Source: Rhizopus sp. PT2906 (Eukaryota; Mucoromycota; Mucoromycetes; Mucorales; Rhizopodaceae). From it: a stretch of DNA of 50,286 bases. Positions 31,866 to 43,603 of the stretch are shown here, piece by piece. The DNA is taken from the NCBI GenBank assembly GCA_025529335.1, contig JAMYHX010000314.1, positions 1-50,286 on the forward strand, in the 5' to 3' direction. The notes below the pieces were generated by a model. That model was not told the origin of the DNA. It worked only from the letters and a program-made list of their open reading frames with translations, and made no database searches. Both the position numbers and the translations under genes were made by a program. Position 1 is the stretch's first letter. Every line of letters begins with the position of its first letter.

Positions 31866-33190
31866 ATGGAAGTTAAGAAAACAAAGAAAAGGTAAAAATG
31901 AAAATTCAATAGGAATAAGTATTTGTATTCATTAAATAATCATTTGACTTGTGTTAATTTAGGTCACCAAAATCGAAACGATTCAGCACTGTTATTTGGA
32001 ACGACATTTACTCAAGCTTTATCCGCAGAGTAAGCGCTTTGTTTTTTTCTTCTTTTTTTTTTTTTTTTTCCTTGACTTTTTAAATAGAAAAAAGCAATCA
32101 ACGCATATCGTGAAGAAGCTATCGACACACTGACTACGGCCGCTACTCCTGCTGCTGCTTATGTTCGCCAATTGATTAATCCAACCAATGATAACGACTC
32201 ACACAACCCTATTCCTCCTGATGGCAATGAGGAAGGATCTACACAAAACGACGACGATATTTATCGTGATACTAACAAGGAAGACGATACGGCTATACCC
32301 ACATTGGTCCACTCAGTTCGCAGTTCGCCTTCGACGTCAGCTCTTGATGAGGCATCATCCTCTAATGAATTATTAACAACATCACTGTCTTTGACATTGC
32401 AAGCGCCTGGCCGAAATCGATTTTTAGTTGATCATATTGATATCTCGGAGAGATTCCATAACATGCAGCAATATGTCTTTAACTTTGTGAAATTCAACAA
32501 CTTAACATTGGAATCTGATGTTCACCTCATCCTATTGTTATTTTCAATTCTCTTGTTACAAAATAACAATCGACTTCACAAAGACATGATCCCATTTTTT
32601 GGCAATAAACTATACCAAAAAGTTCGCAAAAGCAACCTTGACTCTTTAAGTATGACGTACAATTTCCCCGGAGAAACTTTGCTTGAAATCATTGAAACTG
32701 CACAAGGCGTATACAGTAAGACTAATGATCGAATCAATGCAGCAGCTTCAATACTTAGTCTAACAAATACCGTGGATGATTTCATGGATAAAAAAAACTC
32801 ATTGTGTCTGCATCCCAGCTTCTCCAATTTCTGCCGATAGATCCAACATATTTAAACATATGCGAAACAACGCTCATTACAAGATATATTTTACATGCAA
32901 TACAACCTTTATTTGACGATCATGAACGAGATATACGGCTGGAATTTACTTTTACTGAACCCGCTAACAGCCATAACCGAGAAGTTAGTTTTACTGGTCG
33001 TCCAGATTTTATCATTACTGTTTTCCCACACCAAACAGACGGTGGTTGAGCGTGGGCTATGGAGAGGTAAAGAGACAATCAATGGCAGAAAACCACTATT
33101 TGGAAGCGCAAAAATACAACTGGGCACTATGCTTGTAAATAAACAAGATCATCTTTACTCTGCTTCCATCACAATATATATATTCTAACA
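31866..33190 (+). pseudogene. orphan-family protein, copy B, frameshifted, with PD...ExK-like motif
   Basis: Exons 31866-31891, 31963-32029 and 32088-32840 join in phase to give MEVKKTKKRSPKSKRFSTVI through a Ser-rich linker into FLVDHIDISERFHNMQQYVF, stopping after 281 codons. A one-base change in an A8 run (32790-32797) restores a second frame: ASQLLQFLPIDPTYLNICET, ITRYILHAIQPLFDDHERDI and GRPDFIITVFPHQTDG. A further shift near 33047 continues as SVGYGEVKRQSMAENHYLEA and QKYNWALCL, then stop. The spacing GRPD...(about 17)...GEVK matches the PD-(D/E)xK nuclease signature. The same architecture, minus the core, is found at 7443-8279. The copy is broken unless the shifts are assembly errors. 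Function is unknown. Confidence 0.55.
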
Positions 33191-33512
33191 TTAATATCTG
33201 GTACTGGACGCATATCTATACATAAAAACTGCATTTTGCTATCAAAATAACTTAATGTGTGAATCATTTCTCGTGATTTTTTGGCCTCTGGAAGTTGCTC
33301 GCATGGTAGAGGAAACCTATTCGGAAAAAGATACTTAACTCCTAGATGCTTATAAAAAGAGATATGTTTTAAACAAGTCTCATTTCCGCAACTGTACGAC
33401 TTTTTTTGCTACCTTCCGAGCGGACATTTTAGATCTTTTAAAGGTGTACATGAAAATGTGCTGATATTTTTGAAAAGTACACCTTTTCTTTTTCTTTTTC
33501 TTTATAATAATA

Positions 33513-34126
33513 ATGGCACGTCAAATCGCTTTTGCTATTGATCCTTTATCGGAAGAGTCTAAAAAGACAATTCAGTGGTCAAAGGATAATTTCTTAAGAC
33601 CGGACGATGAAATTCATGCCATCATGGTGCTTGTCATGGATGCTGAGTTTATTGATCAAGGTAAATAGAAGAAAGAAAAGAAAAAGGTTGATCAGTTAAT
33701 CACTGGTTAGAAGATCCAATAGAGTTACCATCTTCAGATACATTTAAAGAGATAGAGCAAGAGGTTAGATAGATATTAAAAAAAAATGATGAGAAATAAG
33801 CTCATTCATTTTAGGTAACAGCAGAAAAGGTGAACGCTATGAATAAAATAGTCCAAGACTTGCAAGCATCAGGATACCGTGTTATTACTCATGTATTCAA
33901 GACGGATTCTACTCATGCACGAACAGTCTTGACTGATTACTTGAATTCAATAAAAGTTGACTGCTTAATTCTGGGAAGTAGAAATCTATCTGGTTGGACG
34001 AGGTGAGAAAAAGAAGAAGAAAGAGGATATAAAGATGTAATTTTATTTCTGTTTAGATTCTTTTCTGGGAGCTTTAGTAGCTATGTACAGACGCATGTTA
34101 ACTGTCCAGTCTTGATTGTCAGATAA
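33513..34126 (+). CDS. universal stress protein (UspA family)
   Basis: Exons are 33513-33660, 33711-33763, 33814-34002 and 34058-34126; 152 residues, a single Usp domain. It starts MARQIAFAIDPLSEESKKTI with the family's first strand and helix. It continues IHAIMVLVMDAEF and HARTVLTDYLNSIKVDCLIL and ends with the nucleotide-binding loop GSRNLSGWTRFFSGSFSSYV (G-x2-G-x9-G-S type pattern), then HVNCPVLIVR. The intact loop predicts an ATP-binding Usp. Eukaryotic members act in stress responses of varied and often unknown kind. The stop is 7 bp from that of a convergent small gene. Confidence 0.93.
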
Positions 34127-34133
34127 GAAGAAA

Positions 34134-34463
34134 TTATTTTTGCTTTAAAAAGAGTATCTTTAAAAAGAACTTGGAAATAGTGTCTTTCAATCTCTTTTTT
34201 TGTTTTGGAACGGGTGCATCGTAAAGTGTGATTCCTTGAATGTTCATTTTATAGCTTTTATTCCTTTGAGAAGGTTGTTCGTTTCTGACTGAGAGGAATA
34301 CATCAGATTGAACGTCTCGTTCCTTGATATCTCTTACCATATCAGTAGTTTCCACTTGTATCTTATCACCTTGTCCTTCGTCTAAATATTTTGTACTAGG
34401 AATCATATAAAGTATATGAGACACATCTTCACTGTTTTGTGAATGAGCTTGATCAAAAGACAT
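34134..34463 (-). CDS. small protein of unknown function
   Basis: A single-exon, 109-codon frame: MSFDQAHSQNSEDVSHILYM with an acidic middle (DMVRDIKERDVQSDVF) and a very basic, hydrophobic end (KKRLKDTISKFFLKILFLKQ). The end could be an amphipathic membrane-binding helix. It lies between the convergent Usp gene and the co-oriented arrestin gene, 104 bp from the latter's stop. No family is recognised. Confidence 0.45.
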   Translation of the reverse strand: MSFDQAHSQNSEDVSHILYMIPSTKYLDEGQGDKIQVETTDMVRDIKERDVQSDVFLSVRNEQPSQRNKSYKMNIQGITLYDAPVPKQKKRLKDTISKFFLKILFLKQK

Positions 34464-34567
34464 TTGGCTATAAAAAAGTATAATAAATAGAATTCACTTT
34501 TAAAAAGGGTATAATGTTGTCAAATAAAGGACGTTCCTTTCATTTTTTATTTATAAACATACATCTA

Positions 34568-36344
34568 TTACCAATGTTCGTCAAATAAATTAGGTATTAC
34601 AGTTGCCTCCGGTAGATCGACTCCCTTAGCTGCACTTGTCAAGTAAACGCTTGTTTCCTCTCTTTGCTTTCTCAAGTCTAATTGTGGGGGTATGGTTGGT
34701 ATACTAAAGTAATTGGGCGGATCTTCTCTCGGCGTTGATGTTAGCTGTGCTTCTTGTTGAATAGGATCACTCGTGACACCAAACTGTTCTGGAGGATCTT
34801 CTAGATTGGGATCAAAAAATATTGGCAACTCTTTATTGTTGCAGTAATACCCAATGGATGTCAGCCCATTTACGCGCAGGAGCTGCTCATGCTTTAGATT
34901 GCCGATCACAATAGGAACAGCAAACTCAATCTCATGAGTTGATTTGAATAGTCCTCTGTGTTCACTAACATTCAACAGAAACTGGAGGTCATAATGAACT
35001 CGTGTATGTGTCGTAGTAAATGAAGGTGAAACAAGTCGAGTAGGTATAGTAAATGCCACATCGGTAGCAATCTGAGAATCTGGCTCTTTGATCAGGCAAC
35101 GACCACTTCCTACAATCCGAATATGGTCCAAGATGGCTGTACCGTTCACAAGGACCATTTTACCCTCATGCTTTTTTCGAAATTTGTAAGTAACATCAGT
35201 TATTCTTGAATCTGTTTGAAGTAACACAATCCTGAGATGCATTACAAATGGATCATCTGTATCTGGAGCATTAATTTCTCTTTTTTCTATTTTTCTATTT
35301 GGAAAAATCAGTCGTTACCTGGAACATAACACTGCTTGGGCAGTCTAGCCTCTACCCTAGCCACTGGCTTTGTCCTTTCCTTTGTATATACGGTTGTTCT
35401 ATAAACGCACTCATGATCTAGTTCATAACAAAAAAAAAAGTTCAATATATGGTATTGTTAACCTCTATTATTATCATTACCTTTTGCGCAAACCAACAGT
35501 GGTCTATAAGGTGTATAATACTCGCTGCTCTTTATTCCAGACTCAAGTCCCGCCCCGGTCAGTTGCGCTGTCCATATATATCTTATGTGAAATCCTTTTG
35601 GTTCTTCTGTAGAAGGTGGGTAATTGACATTGGGAAACTTCAATGCAAAAGGAAACTCGTACGTTCCAGGCTCTATCTCATCCCAAGCAGCATGTCCATA
35701 AGCTACGATTGATTCAGTATCTTGGTTCATTTACAATACAGAATGATATATACCTGGTGCTTCAGAGCCCCATAGTCTATATTCTGTTCTAAAGTAAGTT
35801 GTAATCACTTTATGCACTCTATCACTCGACTTTCCATCCATACTTGCTTCGTTCACTTTGACCGTAGCCACTTCTTCAGCTCGAAACTAGGTAGCACATA
35901 AGGATTAGCTGTTGATAGAATTTTGCATTTACTTACTCTTATCACCAGCTTTGTAGCATATATTTTCTCCATAGCATTAAGAGTAACCTTACCCCTCACC
36001 ACTCTATTGGGCCTAACGATCACCTGTGTGCCGCCCTCAAACTCGATTTGTAACGTGTTTTTTACTTCTTCCAAGACTTGTGAATTCCGTCTACTGGTGG
36101 CATTACTGTCCTCTGGTACAAGATTACCGTAGACATCGACTGAAGCACGGTTTGGATGTCTGACATTAGTGTGTTGAGGAGGATCAGGTATAGGTAAGGT
36201 AGTTGGAGGTATACTCGTAGAATGCCTACGGCGGCCTGTTGTAGCTGCTCGAGCAATGTTTGTTATGGTCTGGGTAATATTGGTATCTAAAGGACCTGTT
36301 GGCATGAAATAAAAAAAGGAAAAAGTTGCATTCATGCACGTCAT
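34568..36344 (-). CDS. alpha-arrestin domain protein
   Basis: Five minus-strand exons: 35937-36344, 35754-35886, 35481-35720, 35319-35417 and 34568-35262; 524 residues, or about 511 if translation starts at the second Met (36305). Arrestin N: LQIEFEGGTQVIVRPNRVVR, GKVTLNAMEKIYATKLVIRF, AAWDEIEPGTYEFPFALKFP and NVNYPPSTEEPKGFHIRYIW. Arrestin C: YVP...FVMHLRIVLLQTDSRITDV, FTIPTRLVSPSFTTTHTRVH and YDLQFLLNVSEHRG. Alpha-arrestins adapt Rsp5/Nedd4 ubiquitin ligases to membrane transporters for endocytosis. The C-terminal tail has Pro-rich stretches (REDPPNYFSIP, including a PPNY that fits the PPxY WW-ligand motif) and YNY-like aromatic sites, supporting that role. The Arg/Ser-rich N-terminal 80 residues are probably disordered. 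Specific orthologue not assigned. Confidence 0.9.
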
Positions 36345-37176
36345 GTCGGCGCATCATTTTTCGGGAAAATAAAAAAAAGTCACCTTGGCCCCGCCATATC
36401 CCATCAAGGATGAACTTTTATGATGCTGTATTCATCATGAACTTTGAAAGATTACTGTAATAAAAAGGACGAATAGATTGCTTATGAGTAATATTTCCAA
36501 ATAACAATGTCACAGAAGAAATTTCAATTTATATAGAATTCTTTGGTTGCTCTGATTTGGTGATATCGTAGCTATCGTCATCTGTATCCATGGCCATTAG
36601 TGCGCGCATTAGGAGAATAAAGTATCAAAAGGTCCATGCACTGCTTTATGAAAGAATAATCAAGGATGATGAAAGTAACAATCAGCTTTCATCGCTTTTG
36701 TCTGTGTTATCTTTCCTGAATAATCATTTTTCCCTTCACCTTATTTGTTGCCATAAGAACACTACGATATCGAACTACGCCAAAGATGAATATGTTTATC
36801 ATAGAACAACCACGATGCATTCAAATAAAAAAAAAAAGGAAAAAAAAGAGTACGCATAAGCGTTTAGTCCTTGAGTATATTTGGATATTTTCAGAATAAA
36901 TGTTGTTAAAGCATAAAAGGCTAGACACCAGAAGAATACACTCACATGATTCACTCATCTCCAATTCATAGCTAAAAATAGTAAGCCGAATTCTTGATAG
37001 TAGACCGCCAAAACTCTTCTTTATGAATGAGTTTTTTCTGAACATGGCCAATACAATTTTTCAAAACCTCCTTTTAAATATGCAGCATTATGGCGCAAAT
37101 GAATAAAGACCAATATTTGTTTACCGTAATGCAAAGAAGCAAAGAAAGCTTTAGTGCACCACTTTATTCAATAAGA
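36345..37176. other. spacer with unresolved open frames
   Basis: On the plus strand 36590-36859 holds an ATG-initiated 89-codon frame (AISARIRRIKYQKVHALLYE, then ERIIKDDESNNQLSSLLSVL) that looks better than noise but ends in Lys/Glu repeats. On the minus strand a frame beginning MFRKNSFIKKSFGGLLSRIR (about 37045-36950) and a short acidic ending (MDTDDDSYDITKSEQPKNSI, about 36590-36531) might be parts of one gene, but I could not join them. At most one strand can be right. Confidence 0.25.
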
Positions 37177-37449
37177 CTACTTCTTCTTGAGTAAAAATAG
37201 CCCTTGTTCGACTGAATATGCGTATGTTGGTCGTCTCCATGTGATAGCTGACTCATCCGTCTCTTTTTCTAAACCATAAAGTATGAATAAAAGTAGTGAA
37301 TGGTTTAATACACTTACCATGGAAGCAATATAAGGAAGCAGCTTACCTATACGCTGAGTATGATCCGTCATGACTGTTGCGCATGTTGTCATGGCATTGG
37401 TAGAAGGGTGATTATCTTTAGGTTCCTTTGGCGAATAGACAATAGGCAT
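37177..37449 (-). CDS. small two-exon gene, unknown
   Basis: Exons 37347-37449 and 37177-37268 give 64 residues: MPIVYSPKEPKDNHPSTNAM, TVMTDHTQRIEKETDESAIT and WRRPTYAYSVEQGLFLLKKK. The donor gtaagc and acceptor ggtttag close the phase. A second possible donor 28 bp downstream would shift the frame, and reading through the intron also stays open, so isoforms are possible. No family recognised. Confidence 0.4.
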   Translation of the reverse strand: MPIVYSPKEPKDNHPSTNAMTTCATVMTDHTQRIGKLLPYIASMVSVLNHSLLLFILYGLEKETDESAITWRRPTYAYSVEQGLFLLKKK

Positions 37450-37996
37450 ATGTATAATTAAAAAAAATAAAAAAAAAAGAGAAAAAAAAAAGAAATGCTA
37501 TGAGAGAAAATCAAGTTGTGCACTTTATGACAAAAAGACATCTTTGTCTATAAACGTAGACAATGGTTGTATGTTCTGGATTTTGTACAACAGGTAAAGG
37601 ATCTTAATGCATGATTATTTCCGTTATAGATCTCTTCGTTTTTTTTTTTGGTTTTTTTATTGATCTTATGTTGTATAAGCTTACAAAAGAACAGAGGGAA
37701 GGAATTACTATATCTAACATAGGAACATGTCAAGATTATTACAATATATGTTTTCTAGTATATTCGTGATATGATATTTTGCAAACTACAACATACACAT
37801 TTCTTATATGTTCAATATATCAATCATGATAGAATAATGAAAAAATCAAATACGTGCAGTGAACCTTTTTTTTTGAATCATCTTTGGGCACCATCTTGCG
37901 GACACAATTGGCTCCCAAAAGAAGAAAATTAGAAGATGCAAGGAAAACAAAATGAAGAATGATAAAGATAAAGCTAATAAGAAACGAGAGTAAAAG

Positions 37997-38302
37997 GTTG
38001 TGAAATATCATAAACATGAGCAATCTCGCAGGCAATTGGTAAGTATCTATAATTTATCTTATAAAGACTATTGAAGTCATTATCATCTCCTTTAGACTCG
38101 ACAAATGTCTGATATAAGCGCTGTTAGACAAGCAATTGAAGAAATAAACATAAACCATGATCATATTTATTTTACTTTCTGCAAAGTATACACCAGCTGG
38201 TGGTACTTGAATAAAACTTTCCATTCTACGCAAAAAAATCACTTAGGTCAATTAGCTACAAACTCTAGGCATTTCATTTCTTGGAGCAAAAAGTTCTCAT
38301 AA
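37997..38302 (+). CDS. 3' part of a possible small gene, unknown
   Basis: Two pieces join in phase at gtaagt...cctttag: 37997-38038 (VVKYHKHEQSRRQL) and 38096-38302 (TRQMSDISAVRQAIEEININ, then HDHIYFTFCKVYTSWWYLNK, ending SWSKKFS). The first part is a good amphipathic helix. I could not find the upstream start; the preceding frame is closed by a TAA at 37992 unless another intron lies there. If translation began at the internal ATG (38105) only 65 residues would be made. Confidence 0.28.
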
Positions 38303-38540
38303 TGAGAGATACATTCTTAGCATTAGCAATAGGTTTGTCAGGCCACTCATATATTTTATTCACCAAACTTTCCTGTGCTTTCAAACTGGCTTCAATCAAT
38401 TAAATACTGAATTTACCACTATCGCCTCTTCCTTCTTTAATACAAGAGAATGAGCTTTTGCTTAGGACTTTTAAATTCTTTCGGGATTTAACCAGAGAGA
38501 AAAAAAAAAAAGGCACCCTTCGAAAACCCTTTTTGTTATA

Positions 38541-39685
38541 ATGCCACTTCCAAGATTACCTTCGATTAGAGAGCTTATCAAGATCTATGGCCTCTCTGCT
38601 AAATCTCAACTTAGTCAAAATTTTATACTCGATAAAAACATAACAGGTACGTTAAAATGCAAGATTATACAAGATTATATTTTTGATCTCTATTTAATAG
38701 ACAAGATCATCAGGACAACACACATTTCAGAAAAGACACCGCTTGTTGTTGAAGTAGGTCCTGGTCCAGGGTTACTATCGAGATCCATATTAGATTCAGG
38801 AGCTAAATGCATTGTGGCAGTAGAAAAGGATAGCAGATTTTTACCAACATTACATGTATGTTAAAAAAGAAGCAAAAAAAAAAAAGAAACTTATGATATC
38901 ATGTAGCAATTATCAGAAGCATCAGATAACAGATTCCAAGTGATAAATGGAAATATATTAACAGTAGATCATAATGATATATTATCAAAGACTTCATTTC
39001 GACAAGACAATGACCATCCTGTACATATTATTGGCAACTTGCCTTTTAACATTGCATCACCTTTATTATTACGATGGCTACATCAGAGAGCAAGCCAAGA
39101 AGCTCTGTTTAGCATAAACAACGATATCTGGTTGACCCTCATGTTTCAAAAAGAAGTAGGCGATGTAAGGATATCTGACGAATATATAGAGACGTTTATT
39201 AATTTGTCATTAGAGAATTATCGCAGATGCATCCACATCAAAGCGTGGTAGGCTATCAGTCATGACACAAAGCTTGTATAATGTAAAAGAGGTTTATAAA
39301 GTACCATCTACTGTTTTTGTTCCCAGGCCAAAAGTAGATGCTTCAGTTATACAGTTTTCTCCAAAGCCATTCTTTGCTCTAGACATTGAAATGCAAGGTA
39401 AAAACACATTCATTTGATGAAAAAGGAAAAGGGGTCCTGATTCTAAGTGCTTCTTTAGAAACTTACCTTATTCTTGAGAATTTGGTGCGACACTATTTTA
39501 CCAAACGAAGAAAGACAATCGGACATATCACGAAGCATCTTGGCAAACAAGTACCTGAATTCCAAACGATAATTGAACAATTAGAGACTATAGTTGACTT
39601 TCAAGCAAGACCAGAAGATGTATCCACAGAAACATTTTGTAATATGGCAAAGCTTCTCTATAACAATAAAATCAAGTTGCCATAG
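38541..39685 (+). CDS. mitochondrial rRNA adenine-N6,N6-dimethyltransferase (TFB1M/KsgA type)
   Basis: Exons are 38541-38646, 38701-38855, 38907-39164, 39214-39397 and 39459-39685; 309 residues. The KsgA/Dim1 fold is plain: LPSIRELIKIYGLSAKSQLS and QNFILDKNITDKI, then the SAM motif VVEVGPGPGLLSRSIL and VAVEKDSRFLPTL, the catalytic IIGNLPFNIASPLLLRWL (N-L-P-[FY] motif) and FQKEVGDRIIADASTSKRGR. It ends VYKVPSTVFVPRPKVDASVI. The LPSIRELIK... opening and the ...KIYGLSAKSQLSQNFILD order match human TFB1M more closely than cytosolic Dim1 or yeast Mtf1. It should dimethylate the 3'-terminal hairpin of the mitochondrial small rRNA. The last exon is helical, as expected. Confidence 0.92.
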
Positions 39686-39816
39686 ATACTGTTTTTTTTT
39701 ATTATGCATAAACATAAAGAAGAGTCCTGTAGAAGAGTCGGCATTTGTAATTATAAAAAGAGGCAACACTTGGCACACATAAACAAAAATAAATAGCTCT
39801 TTTCTTTTTGTCAATC

Positions 39817-41338
39817 ATGAGTTACCCATACTCTCTTCCAACTACTGGCTCTTTATCTTTTGTAGACTTTTTCCAAACAGTAGAACCATACTCACTTGAG
39901 ATATCAGATGCAACAGCTAGAAGAGGACAGCTACGAAATGTGTTGAAAGAAATGAAGAAAGAGACTCTGTCTTCTCGAGATTACTCACTTCTGATGAATG
40001 TAAAGAGAAATAGCCATGTGTAAACCAAATAATAGGGAGAGAGTACAAAACAGAATGGAGGAACTAAACTAAACAATAGACTATTGAAGAATATCTACCT
40101 TACCTAGTTAGTATTGTAAACTGTATTGAGACCGAAAAACTAGTATTAAAAAAAGACATTGGTATATATACATACGTTACTCTAAAGCATTCAAACATAA
40201 ACGCTTTATTAGAAACTTCTTGGCGAACGACCTTGAGCGATCATATCATTCATACAGGAAGTAATGCGCCTCGTGTGACATGCAAGGATATTCACTATGA
40301 GCTTATTTTTGTGCTGATGACTTATGCTTATGCGTGTACTTTACAAACCAACTATTTGCTTGCGGAAAACAACCCAGCATTATACAATAAAGCAGCTGAT
40401 ACATTAAATACAGCAGCTAGTGTCTTCCATTTTATAGCAAATACAGTGATACCCAGCTGGAGAGATGCACCAGAAAACAGGCCAATCGAAACAGTTCGTG
40501 AATTGGCTGTGGCACTTTCAAAGTAAAAAAAAAGAAGTAAATAACAGTATGACAGCTAATTGATTTGCTTAGAATGGCACTGGCTGATGCACAGGCAATA
40601 GCTATCAAAAAGGCGCTTGCTTCAAACAATACATCGAAATCACTGATAGCTAAACTATACATGGGAGTAGCAGATCAGTACCAGATGGCACACGGGCTGA
40701 TCACGTCTATTAAGGGAGCTCAAGATGAGGTATCAAGTGATCTGATAAAGTATTTAGCCGATGGGATACTGTTTTATAAGGTAAGGAAACAAAAAGACAC
40801 TCTTTAATAGTGCTGATGCATAAGATAAACATAGGCAATGACAAAAAAGTTTTTGGCCATGCATGCTAACGATAGCCAGTAAAAGAAAAAAAAAAAGTAG
40901 TCTTTTAAAAAGGAAATAAGGACTCAAATATGCTTTTTCTAGAAAAATGGGTCAAGCTGTTGGATTTGCTAAAGAGTGTAAAGCTGATTTGCGCCTTTTA
41001 CAGCACATGAGTCTATCTAAGAAACACTTGAAGAAATCTGCAATTGCATTAAGAGCGAGTCATGAAGAAGAAGAAGTTAACGAACTGATAAATAGATATA
41101 CAATGATCAATGATACGGTATGTATAATGGTACCTATTGATATATGAGAGTAATTGATAAGATTTGTATATAGGTATCATATGAACCCGTGCCTTCCAAA
41201 CAGGATTTACAACGTTTAATACCAGGAGGTAGAGGTGTGCTTGAGTTAAAGCCCTATAACTTACCTAGCCCTGCCTTTGGACCATCCGAAGAATTTAAAC
41301 CAGAGATATCATACTTACTTGAAGGAAGATATTTTTAA
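39817..41338 (+). CDS. BRO1-domain protein, PalC-like
   Basis: Seven exons: 39817-39999, 40080-40161, 40213-40522, 40573-40780, 40835-40878, 40943-41117 and 41174-41338; 388 residues. It opens MSYPYSLPTTGSLSFVDFFQ, close to the PalC N-terminus, followed by TIEEYLPYLVSIVNCIETEK, VTCKDIHYELIFVLMTYAYA and SVFHFIANTVIPSW. Then GVADQYQMAHGLITSIKG precedes a C-terminal GRGVLELKPYNLPSPAFGP. The all-helical pattern fits a BRO1 domain. In ascomycetes PalC links ESCRT-III (Vps32) to the Rim/Pal ambient-pH signalling platform. Whether this fungus has the full Pal pathway cannot be judged here. BROX-like proteins are the main alternative. It follows the TFB1M-like gene in tandem at 131 bp. Confidence 0.8.
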
Positions 41339-42313
41339 TACTATAAATCAACAAGATATTCATATACATTAAATTATATTAAAGTGGCCTAGAGAGGCAA
41401 TATTACTACTATTTGGCATGCTGAGTCTCTTTGTAGCAAGTACCAGATTGAAGAAGAATGTCTCATCCGAATAGATCCTTTATACATATCTGAACCAAAC
41501 AAAATAAACAAAACATTTGCTCTTCAGCGGTTGTGATGGAATATAAACTTACTCTTTGCTTAAAAAAAAAGTCTAGACTTTAAAGTTAGCTCAAAGGGCA
41601 ACAAGCAACTATAAAACTATGGTTTTTAATCACATGTCGGTTAATCTTCAAATATGACAACTACAACTAAGCTACATTGAATTTTTTGACAACATTCCAC
41701 TTTCTTTTTATTTTTTGTATTGACTACAAGATTAGCAAAGATATAAGGGTTTCTTGGTTTAAGTTACAATTACCATTAGCAGCTGATTTTCTCCCCACTT
41801 TTAAACTTTATTAACCGGATCTTATTGTGTGTGCATGTGTGCCATATCACCGTCCGTGGCGTGCTTTTTTTTGGGTTGATTGTTGCTGTACCTTATACTA
41901 TCCTGTTGAGTGACAGCCTGGTATTTGTTGTTATTTTTTTTTCTAATATAAATATAGAACATATTTTGATGCCTTTTCCAGAAACTTTATGGGTCTCAAC
42001 ATGACGTCAGGTTTAACGTAATAACAAAATGTGATGAAGCTATTCTTTTTTTCAAATGTTACTACAACTGTCAACATTCAGATCAAAAATTCGATCAGGG
42101 CACCTGAAGGAAAAGTGCGTGATAATGGGAGTACACGCATCACATTTGAGCTTCATCGGGATAAGAAAGAGATCAAGTCTGATAACGTTTTACTGCATTA
42201 AACCTCTACCAGCAGTTCAAAGTCCGAATGGTTTAATAAAAAAGACATTTATATGCATTTCCGCTCTAGTTTAGTTTTATTTCTCTTTTTTCACCTTCTT
42301 CTTTATACAAACC
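41339..42313. other. gene-free spacer upstream of GPD1
   Basis: No chained exons. The sequence contains T-runs, a TGTGTGCATGTGTG stretch near 41827-41842 and a CCCC-AC motif. A 72-codon frame (42056-42274) lacks splice context and family resemblance, so I do not call it. Most of this is probably the promoter of the dehydrogenase gene. Confidence 0.5.
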
Positions 42314-43603
42314 ATGTCAACTAATAGCAAACAAAGAGTCGCAATTATTGGATCCGGTAATTGGTAAGTTATTATATGAGGGTATCTTATGTTTATCAAC
42401 ATTGCTTTCAAAGGGGATCCTCTATTGCTCGCGTTTGCGCACAGAACACGATTAAACATAGCGATACGTTTGAAAAGGAAGTTCGTATGTGGGTTTATGA
42501 AGAAATGATTGAAGGCAAAAAACTAACAGAAATCATCAATGAAAAGCACGAGAACGTCAAGTAAGTTTTTCTTAATTCGCGTGTGTAAGAGTGCTGATGA
42601 TAACAATCTATAGATACCTTCCGGGCATCAACTTGGGAGAGAACGTGGTTGCTATCCCAGATGTTAAAGATGCAGCTAAAGATGCAACCATCCTTGTCTT
42701 TGTTTTGCCACATCAATTCGTCTATGGCGTCTGTGGAAATCTTCGCGATGTCATATCCAAGAACTGTAAAGCTATCTCACTCATCAAGGGCTTAGACTAT
42801 AAAGATAATAACTTGCATATCTTTTCTGAAGAAATTGAAAGGATCCTTGGTATCCCTTGTGCTGCTTTGAGCGGTGCTAACATAGCTACTGAAGTTGCTG
42901 AAGAGCAATTTGGTGAAACGACCATAGCCTGCCAGGATTCCAAGGATGGAGAACTATTCCTCAAGCTCTTCCATACAGACTACTTTGATTGTACTGTCAT
43001 TGAAGACTACAGAGGTCTTCAGATATGTGGTGCTCTAAAGAATATCATTGCCATTGGTGCAGGTATCTGTGACGGTCTCAATTACGGTAACAATACAAAG
43101 GCCGCTGTCATCCGTCGTGGTTTGCTTGAAATGAGAAAATTCGGAAAGACCTTCTTTGGCGGTGTACGAACAGAAACATTCTTTCGTAAGTATAGAATGA
43201 AGCGCGAAATCGACAGGGATATCTGACTTCCTTTATACCATAGAATCATGTGGTGTTGCTGACTTGATTACGACATGTTCTGGTGGCCGTAACAGAAAGG
43301 TTGCTGCTGCCTTTATCAACTCTGGTAAATCCATCGAAGAGGTAGAAAAGGAAATGCTGAATGGCCAAAAGTTGCAAGGCACAACCACATCTCAAGAAGT
43401 ATATAACTTTTTGTCGGCTAGAGATATGACTCATGAGTAAGCTAAAGATAACTTTTTTTTTAAAAAAAAAAGGCTTTACTAACAAACATTTCATTAGATT
43501 CCCTCTGATGACAGCTATCTATCGCGTTATTTATGAAAAAGCTTCACCTGAAATCATTGCCCGTGATCTTCGTACTCGTAAGGCGGTAGTTGACAAAGAA
43601 TAA
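42314..43603 (+). CDS. GPD1: NAD-dependent glycerol-3-phosphate dehydrogenase
   Basis: Exons are 42314-42363, 42414-42560, 42614-43185, 43244-43436 and 43498-43603; 355 residues. It reduces dihydroxyacetone phosphate to glycerol 3-phosphate with NADH, feeding glycerolipid and glycerol synthesis in the cytosol. The Rossmann motif VAIIGSGNWGSSIARV is split by intron 1. Then come VFVLPHQFVYGVC, SLIKGLDYKDNNLHI, LSGANIATEVAEEQFGETTI and the catalytic-domain signature GALKNIIAIGAGICDGLNYG (the Lys after ALKN is the catalytic base), followed by NNTKAAVIRRGL, GVADLITTCSGGRNRKVA and KLQGTTTSQEVY. All hallmark residues are present. No N-terminal extension is seen, so there is no clear peroxisomal or mitochondrial targeting. 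Confidence 0.97.

Noticed and set aside
37820..38035. A hydrophobic minus-strand frame that looks like a membrane protein.
   Set aside because: Antisense to a better spliced plus-strand candidate; the apolar run arises from A/T-rich codons.
42056..42274. A 72-codon plus-strand frame upstream of GPD1.
   Set aside because: No splice context, no family match and unremarkable composition; more likely promoter sequence.
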